63,901 nt of DNA from Pseudomonadota bacterium (GTDB lineage Bacteria; Myxococcota_A; Polyangia; Haliangiales; Haliangiaceae), in assembly GCA_022360315.1 (NCBI GenBank), contig JAKSDA010000491.1, positions 1-63,901 of the forward strand, read 5' to 3'. A program made the position numbers and the translations under genes. Positions 8,852-16,912 of this stretch are shown in pieces. Position 1 is the first letter of the stretch. Each line of letters starts with the position of its first letter. The notes under the pieces were generated by a model, which was given only the letters and a program-made list of their open reading frames with translations, was not told where the DNA came from and did not search any database.

Positions 8852-8877
8852 GTCTCTACCTCGTACTCCGTTTGGCT

Positions 8878-9255
8878 CTACTCGGCGACAGCTCCCACTT
8901 TTTCCATGGCGTCCTGCATCGTGGCACAGGCGGTAAAGAAGTCGAGAAACCCCGTGACCTCCATGGTCTCGCGGATCTCGTCGGCCAGCCCGACCAGGAT
9001 CAGAACGCCGTCCTGATTCGATGTATGCCGATAGAGCGATAGGAGAAAGCGAAGCCCGGCACTCGACATGTACGAAACCCGCGACAAGTCGATGATCATC
9101 TTGCCCCGGGCGGCGACCAGAGGCAGGACATTGGCCTGTACAGCACGCGATTTGTTGGTGTCCAGTTCGCCAGTGAGCACGACGATAGTCACGCCATCGA
9201 CCGACTGGATCTCGATCTCGACGTTTTCCGGGTTGGTAATACGCGACGTCGGCAT
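8878..9255 (-). CDS. STAS-domain anti-anti-sigma factor
   Basis: 125 residues with the whole STAS fold: VEIEIQSVDGVTIVVLTGEL, then IIDLSRVSYMSSAGLRFLLS, in which one of the adjacent serines is the usual phosphorylation site, then VLILVGLADEIRETM. ATG 9255 is chosen; an in-frame TTG at 9282 would add nine residues but has no better ribosome-binding site. This family is phosphorylated by RsbW-type kinases and dephosphorylated by PP2C phosphatases. Both activities are present in the protein encoded at the far end of the same operon. No sigma factor or separate anti-sigma factor is encoded nearby. Confidence 0.9.
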   Translation of the reverse strand: MPTSRITNPENVEIEIQSVDGVTIVVLTGELDTNKSRAVQANVLPLVAARGKMIIDLSRVSYMSSAGLRFLLSLYRHTSNQDGVLILVGLADEIRETMEVTGFLDFFTACATMQDAMEKVGAVAE

Positions 9256-9302
9256 AACTCGCCGAGTATACCCGACCGGCAAAGCGGCGATCAGGCCCGC
9301 GA

Positions 9303-10424
9303 TCAGATCCGCAGTGGCAGGTCCCCGGCCCGCCCTGCCGCGGCGTCGAGCGCCTGGATCAAGACCTGTACGGAATCGGCGTCGCGTACCCGCACTTTTG
9401 CGCTGGCCCGGCGTCGGGCCGTGGTCAGGCGATATTCGCGCAGAGGATATGGATACTGTGGGGCGCGAACCTGGATGGCCACTTCTCTGTATCCAGCCGA
9501 CGCCGCATCGGCCAGAGCTGTGCGCAGCATGCGCACAGGAGCCGACGGCGGCAGATATACGCCGAGTACAGCGAGCTGCGCGCTGTCCGTTTCGGCCCGG
9601 CGCTTGTGCAATTCGCCGCGCAACTGGTTGGCCGCGATCTCGTCCCCGGCAATGGTTGCAACGCCCTCGCTGTCAATGACGAGAAGCAGGGATCCGGTCC
9701 ACGGTTGGGCGTTTTGGCCCGCACTCGGCCAGCTCCGCGGATGGGCTCGATCCTCGGCCTGACCGGCCGCCATGGCAATGGCCCGTTCACGCCGGTCGAT
9801 TCGGGACAGGGCCTCGCCGTACTCGGCCTGTACGCGGCACGTCGCGCATGCGTTGATGGCCTCGTGGGCCCGTTCCTCGACCGTGCGCCAGACCAACGCA
9901 GATAGCATCAATGGGCGGTATTCGGCCACAACCCGCTTGCATTCGCCGGCCAGCTCGGCAGCACAGGCGCGCCGGGTAAACGACGTCGCGTCCTCGCCCG
10001 CCCGCGGCTCGACCTCGAGAACGGTTGGCCACACGGTCAATGCCAGGTCGCGAAACTGCTCGTCGTGGGGTCGCTCGAAGCGAGCATCGAGCAGCGTGCT
10101 CGCCGTAAAAATCAGATGGCGATCGGCCTCGTTGGCCACGTCTTCGTCGAAACGCGGCCTCAGTTTGGCGATCTCGAGCGCCATCTGGCGATACCGGGCC
10201 GGCGAGCGGTCACTGTCGGAAAACCGGGCGAGCGCGGCGATCAGTTCGGCCCGGCCATACGACTGACCGGTCTGGCCGGACGATATGGACAGTTGCTTGG
10301 ACTCGCAGCCCGCCGTCAACGCAGCGCATAGGGCGATCACGCCGACAAACAATGGGCTGGTTTTGCGTTCGGCCCGGCCGCTTCGCTCGATGAGACCCCC
10401 GCCTCGCATCCCTTGCCGGGACAT
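9303..10424 (-). CDS. Lipoprotein with ExbD/TolR-like C-terminal domain
   Basis: About 373 residues. A long basic n-region leads into a hydrophobic stretch and the lipobox ALTAGC, predicting an exported lipid-anchored protein. The middle is alpha-helical with no family I recognise. Near residues 245-320 the pattern SLLLVIDSEGVATIAGDEI, then LRGELHKRR, then AASAGYREVAIQVR resembles the periplasmic domain of ExbD/TolR, although the N-terminal membrane helix of true ExbD is replaced by a lipoprotein signal. The start is uncertain: GTG 10493, ATG 10424 and ATG 10409 share the frame and none has a good ribosome-binding site. It follows the FHA gene by fewer than 100 bases and is probably co-transcribed with it. 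Confidence 0.6.
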   Translation of the reverse strand: MSRQGMRGGGLIERSGRAERKTSPLFVGVIALCAALTAGCESKQLSISSGQTGQSYGRAELIAALARFSDSDRSPARYRQMALEIAKLRPRFDEDVANEADRHLIFTASTLLDARFERPHDEQFRDLALTVWPTVLEVEPRAGEDATSFTRRACAAELAGECKRVVAEYRPLMLSALVWRTVEERAHEAINACATCRVQAEYGEALSRIDRRERAIAMAAGQAEDRAHPRSWPSAGQNAQPWTGSLLLVIDSEGVATIAGDEIAANQLRGELHKRRAETDSAQLAVLGVYLPPSAPVRMLRTALADAASAGYREVAIQVRAPQYPYPLREYRLTTARRRASAKVRVRDADSVQVLIQALDAAAGRAGDLPLRI

Positions 10425-10498
10425 GGGGCCGCGCACGGCCCAAAAACAGCGATCTCTGGAAAGAAACCTGTGTCGTGGTGTTCTCACTGCCACTGTAA

Positions 10499-11023
10499 TC
10501 AGATGGCCAGCTTAGACAATTTGCGCAGTGTGGGCGGGTCAATGAACACAAAAACCGCATCGCCAAAACTCACATACGCCCCTGACCACACGGCCGCCGG
10601 GACTCCCGGGGTGAGCGCCTCGCCGTTAATGCACGTACCATTACGAGAGTTCTCATCGACAATGTAGTACTCGGCAGCCGCACGATCGAACATCACCGAG
10701 CCGTGAACTTTGCTCACCGAGTCGTTTTCGACCCGGACGTCGCAGCGGCGGCTGCGTCCGATTGTCACCGGTTGTTCCATACCGGCGGCGAGGGTGTTCG
10801 GCCCCAGGATCAAAAACGAATGCTGCGCGTATTCACGGCCGTACTGCTCTGCCCAATCGAGTGGCTTGCGCAGCGTCATGGTGCGATCGATGGTGGCATC
10901 TGGGGTCACGCGAGAACCGGGTTCCACTTCGATCAGGATGGGCTTGTGCAGTGTCCATCCCCTACGCAGCTCTACCAGTAGCTCGCGTAGCGTTTTTGCT
11001 TTGGTTCGTTCTTCCACAGGCAA
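10499..11023 (-). CDS. FHA-domain protein
   Basis: 174 residues with no signal peptide or membrane segment. Residues about 80-160 are a forkhead-associated domain with its phosphothreonine-binding signature: TIGRSRRCDVRV (Gly-Arg), NDSVSKVHGSV (Ser/His) and DENSRNGTCING (Asn-Gly). The first 75 residues are charged and unassigned. The first available start is TTG 11023, with GTG 11017 as an alternative; an in-frame stop lies just upstream. FHA proteins read Ser/Thr kinase output. No kinase is encoded beside it, so the partner is elsewhere. It is upstream of, and apparently in one operon with, the ExbD-like lipoprotein. Confidence 0.85.
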   Translation of the reverse strand: MPVEERTKAKTLRELLVELRRGWTLHKPILIEVEPGSRVTPDATIDRTMTLRKPLDWAEQYGREYAQHSFLILGPNTLAAGMEQPVTIGRSRRCDVRVENDSVSKVHGSVMFDRAAAEYYIVDENSRNGTCINGEALTPGVPAAVWSGAYVSFGDAVFVFIDPPTLRKLSKLAI

Positions 11024-11136
11024 GTGACGTATGCAAACCTACATGAGCTTCGGTCGTCGGTATTGTCCAGACTTCATCTTAGCTTTCCTTCTTGTGGACG
11101 CCTACCGTTCGTTGCTCCTCTCCGTGCTCAAGAGGC

Positions 11137-12276
11137 TTAAACCAGTCCCTCCTCGGAGGGTACCACGGAGGCATCCAAACATGCAGCCAAACGATCCCGA
11201 TCCAGGTCGCGGCCGAGTGCGACCATCCGCATCGCAGCCCCACTTGCCAGAGTCTCGGACGACACTCGGGTTCCCACACGGTGGAAGGCAATCCATTGCG
11301 GCACAGGCGAACCCGTGCTCTCGTCAATGACCCGAGCGATTCCCTTGATGCGTACATAGTTGGCTGGCAACTCTTCCAGCTGAGAAGTCAATTCTTCGAA
11401 ATCAATCATTTTTTCAATCGGTAACCAGACCACTTCGAAGCCGTGCCCCGGGCTGTGAGAATGGTCACTTACAGGAGAATCTGTCCCGGGAGCTTGTTGT
11501 TGTCGGGCGCTGCGCTGGGTACTCGGGCGTTCGGTGCGCGTCGTGAGATGGTGAGAAACGCCAGACCCGGTCAGGGGCAATGTCCGATCCATCGGGTATG
11601 GGGAACGGGAGGTGGAACTGGGTAAAGAGCCATGCGATTGGCCGGGGATCTCCTCGGGTAGGATCGGATCGGCGATCGCTCGCCACAGAAACTCGACAAT
11701 GTCATCTGGATTACCAGCGATTCGCAGTGCTTCGGAGTTGAGTGAATCGAGTGTATTGACGAGTTGTGGGGATGGCTCGTCTGTCTCGATGAGATCCAGT
11801 TTGCTCAGGACCAGGATATCTGCGTACTCGACCTGGGCATCGACGGCCACGCTCAGGGCGCGGCTGTTGTCGAATTCGAGCGCGTCGACGACCGTCACGA
11901 CAGCGGCCAGTCGCACTCGTTTGCCGAGTGGTTCGCGCGCGATCGTCCACGCGATGGGCAGGGGTTCGGCAACCCCGGTGGTTTCTATGATGATGAGCTC
12001 GATATCGTCGGTACTGTCGAGTAGTTCGCACAGAGTTTTGTCGAGATCCTCGTTGAGGACGCAGCAAATACACCCACCGGGCAGCTCGACCTGCCGGGTC
12101 ATCTCGGACGGCAAAAGAGCGCCGTCAATACCGACTTCGCCGAATTCATTGACCACGATGGCCAGTTTGTTGCGGGACTGTGGCCGTGCTCGCATCAAGC
12201 GGTTGAGCAGTGTGGTCTTACCGCTGCCCAGGAAACCGGTGAGGAGCAGAATCGGCACTTGTGAAAGCGTTGCCAT
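11137..12276 (-). CDS. CobW/COG0523-family GTPase (metallochaperone type)
   Basis: 379 residues. The Walker A loop TGFLGSGKTTLLNRLM, the metal-binding GGCICC (CxCC), and the SKLD nucleotide-specificity motif (VLSKLDLIETD) identify a G3E-family CobW/ZNG1-like GTPase. The CobW C-terminal domain starts near residue 285 (EVVWLPIEKMIDFEEL). The two halves are joined by a Ser/Pro/His-rich linker of about 70 residues containing HSHSPGHG, a likely metal-collecting segment. Such proteins use GTP to insert zinc, cobalt or iron into client enzymes. No cobalamin, urease or Zur-regulated client is recognisable nearby, so the metal and client are unknown. ATG 12276 is the only sensible start. Confidence 0.9.
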   Translation of the reverse strand: MATLSQVPILLLTGFLGSGKTTLLNRLMRARPQSRNKLAIVVNEFGEVGIDGALLPSEMTRQVELPGGCICCVLNEDLDKTLCELLDSTDDIELIIIETTGVAEPLPIAWTIAREPLGKRVRLAAVVTVVDALEFDNSRALSVAVDAQVEYADILVLSKLDLIETDEPSPQLVNTLDSLNSEALRIAGNPDDIVEFLWRAIADPILPEEIPGQSHGSLPSSTSRSPYPMDRTLPLTGSGVSHHLTTRTERPSTQRSARQQQAPGTDSPVSDHSHSPGHGFEVVWLPIEKMIDFEELTSQLEELPANYVRIKGIARVIDESTGSPVPQWIAFHRVGTRVSSETLASGAAMRMVALGRDLDRDRLAACLDASVVPSEEGLV

Positions 12277-12584
12277 GGGCTGACTATTGTCGATGATTGA
12301 AGAAGCTGCACGGGATGAGCGGTCGCCAAACGGCGAGTTTATTTCCCGGTACGAGCGGGCCGGGCACGACGGGCACAGTTCGAGGTCCTATCAGGTGAAA
12401 CCGGATCACCTGGCGCCGGCTGTTGCCCTGATCGCACCTTTCTGGACAGACACGGGGTGACGAGACGCGGATTTTCGGTACTGGCTCTGGTTCGCTCGAC
12501 GGCTCGGCAGACATTGACAGGCACCATAGCATACCAGGCCGACAGCGGACGTCACCCCAGGTAGCGACTCCGTGATTCTGCGGA
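12277..12584. other. Non-coding gap of about 300 bases
   Basis: This lies between a minus-strand lipoprotein gene ending at 12585 and the CobW-type gene starting at 12276. Nothing clearly coding is visible. It must hold the promoter of the CobW-type gene, but I could not pick out a convincing -35/-10 pair. Confidence 0.4.
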
Positions 12585-13211
12585 TCAGGGGTTCTCTGCC
12601 TGGACCGCGGCGGCGCCGGATAGCTGGATGGTCACCGAGTCCGACGTCATACCGCCGCTGCCATCTGGACACATTCGCGTTCCGGGCACGGATCCGTCGA
12701 AGTGGACGGCGTAGCCGGACGGATCCGAGCCGTTGCCACAGTAACCGGAGAATTCGACCGTGCCGATGGGTGGCGAGGCGCGATCTTGGAGGAGAATACA
12801 TCCATTGGCCAGTTCGGCGTTGATGTTGACGACTTCGATCAGATCATCGTTGTCGAGCGATACTCTGTTCTCGGAGATGCGAGCTGGTCTGGGCAAGCAA
12901 AATGTCATGTGAAATGGCATTCCCGGCCGGGGATCGGTCTGCAGGCCATCGAGGGTTAGACTGGTCGGGCCGCCTTCACTCGGTGGACAGTCGTTGTTGG
13001 GTGACGAGGTGAACGCACCAAACGTGATGACCTCGCCGGCAACCATTGCGGCGACGCCGGATTGCGGAGCGTCCTCAGGTCCACAGACACCATCGCTGCC
13101 ACAGGCTGCCAGCGTGCATGAGAGTATCAGGGCCAGCGCTGTGGCCAGGCGTCGACGGCTCTGGCAGACAATCCGCGGGCTTTTCGTGCGGGCAAGAGCG
13201 GTCCAATACAT
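12585..13211 (-). CDS. Hypothetical Cys-containing lipoprotein
   Basis: About 208 residues from ATG 13211, giving a basic n-region, a hydrophobic core and the lipobox LAAC (ALILSCTLAACGSD). The mature part is beta-rich and has several cysteines in short contexts (GVCGPED, NNDCPPSE, FCLPRP, NGCILL, GYCGNG, TRMCPD) that could form disulfides in the periplasm or on the surface. No family is recognised. Longer in-frame starts exist but would bury the signal peptide. Its start is 22 bases beyond the stop of the DUF3570 gene on the same strand, so it may be the last gene of that operon. Confidence 0.7.
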   Translation of the reverse strand: MYWTALARTKSPRIVCQSRRRLATALALILSCTLAACGSDGVCGPEDAPQSGVAAMVAGEVITFGAFTSSPNNDCPPSEGGPTSLTLDGLQTDPRPGMPFHMTFCLPRPARISENRVSLDNDDLIEVVNINAELANGCILLQDRASPPIGTVEFSGYCGNGSDPSGYAVHFDGSVPGTRMCPDGSGGMTSDSVTIQLSGAAAVQAENP

Positions 13212-13233
13212 GTTGTGCGGACCGTTTTTGTAC

Positions 13234-14334
13234 TTACTTGCCGAATGGAATTGCCAGGCCGAGGTGGCCCACGACTGCGTTTCCGTAGCGATTGTTCTGC
13301 ACCACATACTGCAAGAGTACGTCGGCGCGCGCGCTGGCCATATGACCGCTCACACCCAAGTTGGCCAGGGCCGTATCGACCTTGATTCCGATGGTGTGGG
13401 AATCAAACGGGCTCAGTTTCACGTCATTGGTGACAAAGGGTTCGACATTGTCGTAGGTGGCCTTAAAAAAGTGCGCGCCGGTTTGCCGGTGATATCGGTA
13501 GCGAAGGTGCAGGTCGAGATCGGACTTGAGCGCCTGGACGACGCGGATGCCGGGGGTATGCCCGGTGACGTCCCAGTCGTCCACATACAGGCGATATCCG
13601 GTGACGACGGTGGTCTGGGTGGCGGGCAAGAACCCGCGCACGCTGACAAAAAGCGCATGGCGCAGCCGACTGTCCGGGACAATTTCGGCGCGGGGCACGG
13701 CGCCAACCGGGACCATGCGATAGGGATTTTCGAGAAAGCCGTCCTGGTACATGAGATCGTAGGTCGCGTTGGCGACCATGCGGGACGAGAGCACCTGGGT
13801 GAGCGAGAGCGAAGCGAGCGCTGTCGTGAGCTCTCCCTCGATCGGCACGGTCTGGCCCATGCCGTTATTCTGTGCGCCTGCATTGCTGAGCTGGTCGATG
13901 CCAAAACCGAGCGCCATGCCCAGGGTGGTGTTTTTTCGTGCCAGCTCGGACGTGGAGCGGACGCCTGCGAAAATCGATTGGTAGTCGGGTTCGTTGCTGT
14001 AGCGGGCAAACAGTCCCACCTGGTAGGTATCGATTCGGTGGGACACGGACAGGCCGCCCTCGAGGCGGGTTTCGGTGAACTCCACCCCGGCGGCACCTGC
14101 GGCGGCCGACGCAGAGGTGATCGAGTCGATCAGAAAGTGACCTGCGATCTCGGTATCGGGCCCTATTTCGAGCCGGACGTCGGTCATGGGCTGGACAACG
14201 CGGGTGGCTTTCTCCTTGTAATACGCCCCGCGCACGATCACTTCGCCTCCGGCGTGTGCGCTGGCACTGATCGACAAAAGGAAGAAGAGGCCTGTCCGGG
14301 CCGGGTAGCTCGCCTGGTGGTGCCTGCGCTGCAT
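13234..14334 (-). CDS. DUF3570 outer-membrane beta-barrel protein
   Basis: 366 residues from ATG 14334, which shares one base with the stop of the DUF4266 gene (TGATG), a decisive sign for this start and for translational coupling. An N-terminal signal peptide ends near SASAHAGGEV. The rest alternates hydrophobic and polar residues in amphipathic strands (YQVGLFARYSNEPDYQSIF, TVVTGYRLYVDDWDV, LDLHLRYRYHRQTGAHFF), as in the DUF3570 family of outer-membrane barrels. The last residues, LAIPFGK, do not end in the usual aromatic. The family function is unknown; in other genomes it sits with DUF4266 and the flavin transferase ApbE, which is not present here. Confidence 0.85.
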   Translation of the reverse strand: MQRRHHQASYPARTGLFFLLSISASAHAGGEVIVRGAYYKEKATRVVQPMTDVRLEIGPDTEIAGHFLIDSITSASAAAGAAGVEFTETRLEGGLSVSHRIDTYQVGLFARYSNEPDYQSIFAGVRSTSELARKNTTLGMALGFGIDQLSNAGAQNNGMGQTVPIEGELTTALASLSLTQVLSSRMVANATYDLMYQDGFLENPYRMVPVGAVPRAEIVPDSRLRHALFVSVRGFLPATQTTVVTGYRLYVDDWDVTGHTPGIRVVQALKSDLDLHLRYRYHRQTGAHFFKATYDNVEPFVTNDVKLSPFDSHTIGIKVDTALANLGVSGHMASARADVLLQYVVQNNRYGNAVVGHLGLAIPFGK

Positions 14335-14546
14335 CAGTTGCAACCGCAGCCTCCGCCGGGTTCTCCGGTACCACCGTCGGCCCCTTCGCGGGCGCCGGAC
14401 TGGTGCTGCTCGAACCGCTTCTCGCCCGGCCCACGGTCGTCCACCATGGCCTGGCGAGACAGATACTCGCGCTCGTAGGGCTTGACGCGGACGCACCCTG
14501 CGCTGATACAAATGACCGAAACAATTAGTATAATGACTGCTCTCAT
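14334..14546 (-). CDS. DUF4266 small lipoprotein
   Basis: 70 residues. The signal segment MRAVIILIVSVICISAGC carries a lipobox, and the mature peptide has the DUF4266 hallmarks: VKPYEREYLSRQAM followed by REGADGGTGEPGGGCGCN at the very C terminus. The family typically precedes DUF3570 and is thought to belong to a flavinylated extracytosolic electron-transfer assembly. The C-terminal Gly/Cys motif is intact. ATG 14546 is preferred over GTG 14570 because it starts directly at the signal peptide. It is coupled to the DUF3570 gene by TGATG. Confidence 0.85.
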   Translation of the reverse strand: MRAVIILIVSVICISAGCVRVKPYEREYLSRQAMVDDRGPGEKRFEQHQSGAREGADGGTGEPGGGCGCN

Positions 14547-14818
14547 GGACAATCCGGCGAAGTCTATCACGTCTTTTGCCGGATCGTAGCTGCGTCGAGC
14601 CGGGGGAGGGCGGTCTTGTGGCCGGCGAGAGTGTTGTCGATATCGTCCGTTGCGTGTCCGGGGCTACTGGAGATCGGTTTCTGCGATCGGTTGTCAGCAA
14701 GGAGCTGAGTTAGGGCGGTCGGTGCACTTTATGTTGCGGACCGCTCGTGTTATCTCACGTCCACTCGTAAGGCCGGGCACGGCCGCACGTTATCGTACCC
14801 AAAACCAGGGAGATCCAG

Positions 14819-16486
14819 GTGTTGAACGCAGAAAGAACCGTACACCAGTCCGCCACCCAATCCGCGCTCCGATCGCTGCTATGGGTCGCTGCCGCTGGCC
14901 TGGTTGGCGCGGCCGTCGCGTGTGCCCCTGCAACGGACCCGCAACAGCCCCAGCCGGCACAGACCAAGCCAGAGCCACCAAAGGCACAGGACTTCAAGTT
15001 CGACGATTTCGAGGACGTCAAGCTCACCGGGGTTCGCTTTGTCCCCGAGGGCTTCGGTTTTCCGGGCATGGTGCGCGTTGTACCCAGAAAGAAAGTCGAT
15101 CTCGAAAAGCAGCGCAAGGTGTTTGCCAAGGCCAAGCCGGACCGGCAGCCCACCGAGGCCAAAATCCTGGTAACACTGTTATGGGATGAGTCCAAGAAGA
15201 GCGCGCAGACCGACAAGGACGCGGCCAAGGCGTTGCGCGAGGAGGCCCGCACCGCGCTGCAGGCCGTGCAGACCGCTCAGGCTGAGAAAACCGACGCCAT
15301 CATCTTGCAGATGTTGTTCACGGCGCATCTATGGCTGGGCGACGATGCCGGGGCCATTGCGGCTGGAACCGAGCTATTGAACCGATATGGCGACTCCAAG
15401 AGCGCCCAGCAGCTGATGCCGTGGGTGGCGTTTTTGCACCTGAGAAACTGGCAAACTGCTGATGCGGCCAAATACACCCAGGGTTGGAAGCTCGACGACC
15501 CCAAGATGGATTATCTGCGCGCCTATGTCTTGGCCTGGGTCGGGTTCCGTCAGCGCAACTACGAGGCCGCGCGCAGTGCCATTGTCTGGGCGGCCAAAAA
15601 CTGGCGGAGCAGGGCGACCCGGTTGGCCCTGGAGCGCGATCTAGTCCTCATTCTGGCCCGCAGCGGGGCGTCGGTCGATGATGCGACGGCACTTTTTGCC
15701 GAACTGGCGGCGGGCAAAATTCAGACGCAATACGTCTGGTCGTACAAGCTCTACGAGGCGTATGAGCTGGCCGGCTACCCCAAACGGGCCGCCAGGGCGC
15801 TTGACGCTGCGCTCGCACTCAAGGGCGACCAGGCAGCGCCCATGGAACGCATGGGCATGCTCCAGCGGCAATCCACCCAGTACTTGTACTCCGACGAGCC
15901 CGACCGGGCGGCAAGTGCTGCGATTGCCGCGTATCAGGGTCTGGCGACCTGCGGTGAGGCGTGCGCCAGCCAACCCGATCTGAGCAATGGCCTGGCCGAG
16001 CATATCGTCAAGCTATCGTCATTCTTCCACACGACGTTTTCGGTTACCCTGGACACTGATTATTATGGTGCAGCCAAAAAGCTCTACGACTTTTATTTGA
16101 CCCTCAAGCGCGAGGATGTCGAAAAACTGCGCAGCTATCGCACCCGACTGGAAGAGACCAAACAGCGTTCTACTGCCGCGTCGGGCAAGCACGACAAGAA
16201 GACCATGGAACTGGCCATCGGGTTCCACAATCAGGCCATCAAGGCCTGCTACGAGTCGATTCTGCAGGGTGAGCCCGAGCTCAAGGGAGCGGTGAAATTG
16301 ACGTTCAGCGTGGCCGACACCGGTGCCGTGACCGGTGCCGAGACCGAACCTGCCGGCGGGGCCGAGGGGCTCGCCGCGGTCGGCACGTGTTTGCAAGATC
16401 GGGCTCGTGCGTGGACTTTCCCGAGCCGCACAGTCAAGGGCACGACCGTGCTCTCGCGCAGCTATCAGCTTGAGCCGGCCCCGTAG
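14819..16486 (+). CDS. TPR-type lipoprotein with AgmX/PglI C-terminal (TonB-like) domain
   Basis: 555 residues from GTG 14819, with AGGGAG about seven bases upstream. The signal peptide ends in the lipobox AVAC, followed by a Pro-rich linker. Residues about 110-440 are helical repeats of tetratricopeptide character (TAHLWLGDDAGAIAAGTELL, YVLAWVGFRQRNYEAARSAI, LYEAYELAGYPKRAARALDA). The last 85 residues (AIKACYESILQGEPELKG, LTFSVADTGAVTGAE, CLQDRARAWTFPS) match the AgmX/PglI C-terminal domain, a TonB-C-like fold found in Myxococcota envelope proteins. It resembles the tail of the FHA protein at 30956. A role in an envelope-spanning complex is inferred. Confidence 0.75.
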   Translation: MLNAERTVHQSATQSALRSLLWVAAAGLVGAAVACAPATDPQQPQPAQTKPEPPKAQDFKFDDFEDVKLTGVRFVPEGFGFPGMVRVVPRKKVDLEKQRKVFAKAKPDRQPTEAKILVTLLWDESKKSAQTDKDAAKALREEARTALQAVQTAQAEKTDAIILQMLFTAHLWLGDDAGAIAAGTELLNRYGDSKSAQQLMPWVAFLHLRNWQTADAAKYTQGWKLDDPKMDYLRAYVLAWVGFRQRNYEAARSAIVWAAKNWRSRATRLALERDLVLILARSGASVDDATALFAELAAGKIQTQYVWSYKLYEAYELAGYPKRAARALDAALALKGDQAAPMERMGMLQRQSTQYLYSDEPDRAASAAIAAYQGLATCGEACASQPDLSNGLAEHIVKLSSFFHTTFSVTLDTDYYGAAKKLYDFYLTLKREDVEKLRSYRTRLEETKQRSTAASGKHDKKTMELAIGFHNQAIKACYESILQGEPELKGAVKLTFSVADTGAVTGAETEPAGGAEGLAAVGTCLQDRARAWTFPSRTVKGTTVLSRSYQLEPAP

Positions 16487-16570
16487 CTGGCCCTGAATCG
16501 GGCCGAGGTGCCTGGGTCAGAACTCAAGCGAAGCGGCCTGGGTTGGGCATGAAACCAACACCCAAAGAAG

Positions 16571-16880
16571 CTATATCCACACGGCGGACACACCGGCACG
16601 AACGAGTTCGTCCCCTATCCCGTCGGTGGCGTCGATGAAAGCAGCCGCGTCTTCGAGTAGTTCGTTCGGATCGGCCTGCAAAACGGGGAGCTGGCCGACC
16701 TCATCGGGTCAGAAGTCGGCCAGGTGGGGGGCCGACCATGGCCCGTATACCGACCTCAGCGGCGGCGGCGACCGCCTCAGGCTGCGGACCACCGGCGTCG
16801 ACCACGCCGGTGTATCCGGCTCGAAGCATGGCCCGAAGGGTCTGGCGAACGCGAGTGGCAGTCCGGAGCGGGTTTGGCGA
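16571..16880 (-). pseudogene. Amidohydrolase fragment, decayed
   Basis: Minus-strand frames read LRAMLRAGYTGVVDAGG, then PQPEAVAAAAEVGIRAMVGP, ending at a stop, and after a frame change DPNELLEDAAAFIDATDGIG, then DELVRAGVSAVWI, ending at another stop. The first piece matches the conserved TxVVDxG helix/strand of amidohydrolase-superfamily enzymes (cytosine deaminase/dihydroorotase type). No start, metal-binding HxH or remaining barrel survives, so this is debris. The rest of 16487-16912 shows nothing. Confidence 0.5.
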
Positions 16881-16912
16881 GCGGGAGCGGGTTCGGCCCG
16901 TTTCCGACCGGA

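Noticed and set aside
12994..14478. Long plus-strand open frame (494 codons) opposite the DUF3570 and lipoprotein genes
   Set aside because: It lies antisense to genes with signal peptides, lipoboxes and family motifs, shows no domain itself, and is expected from GC-rich third-position bias.
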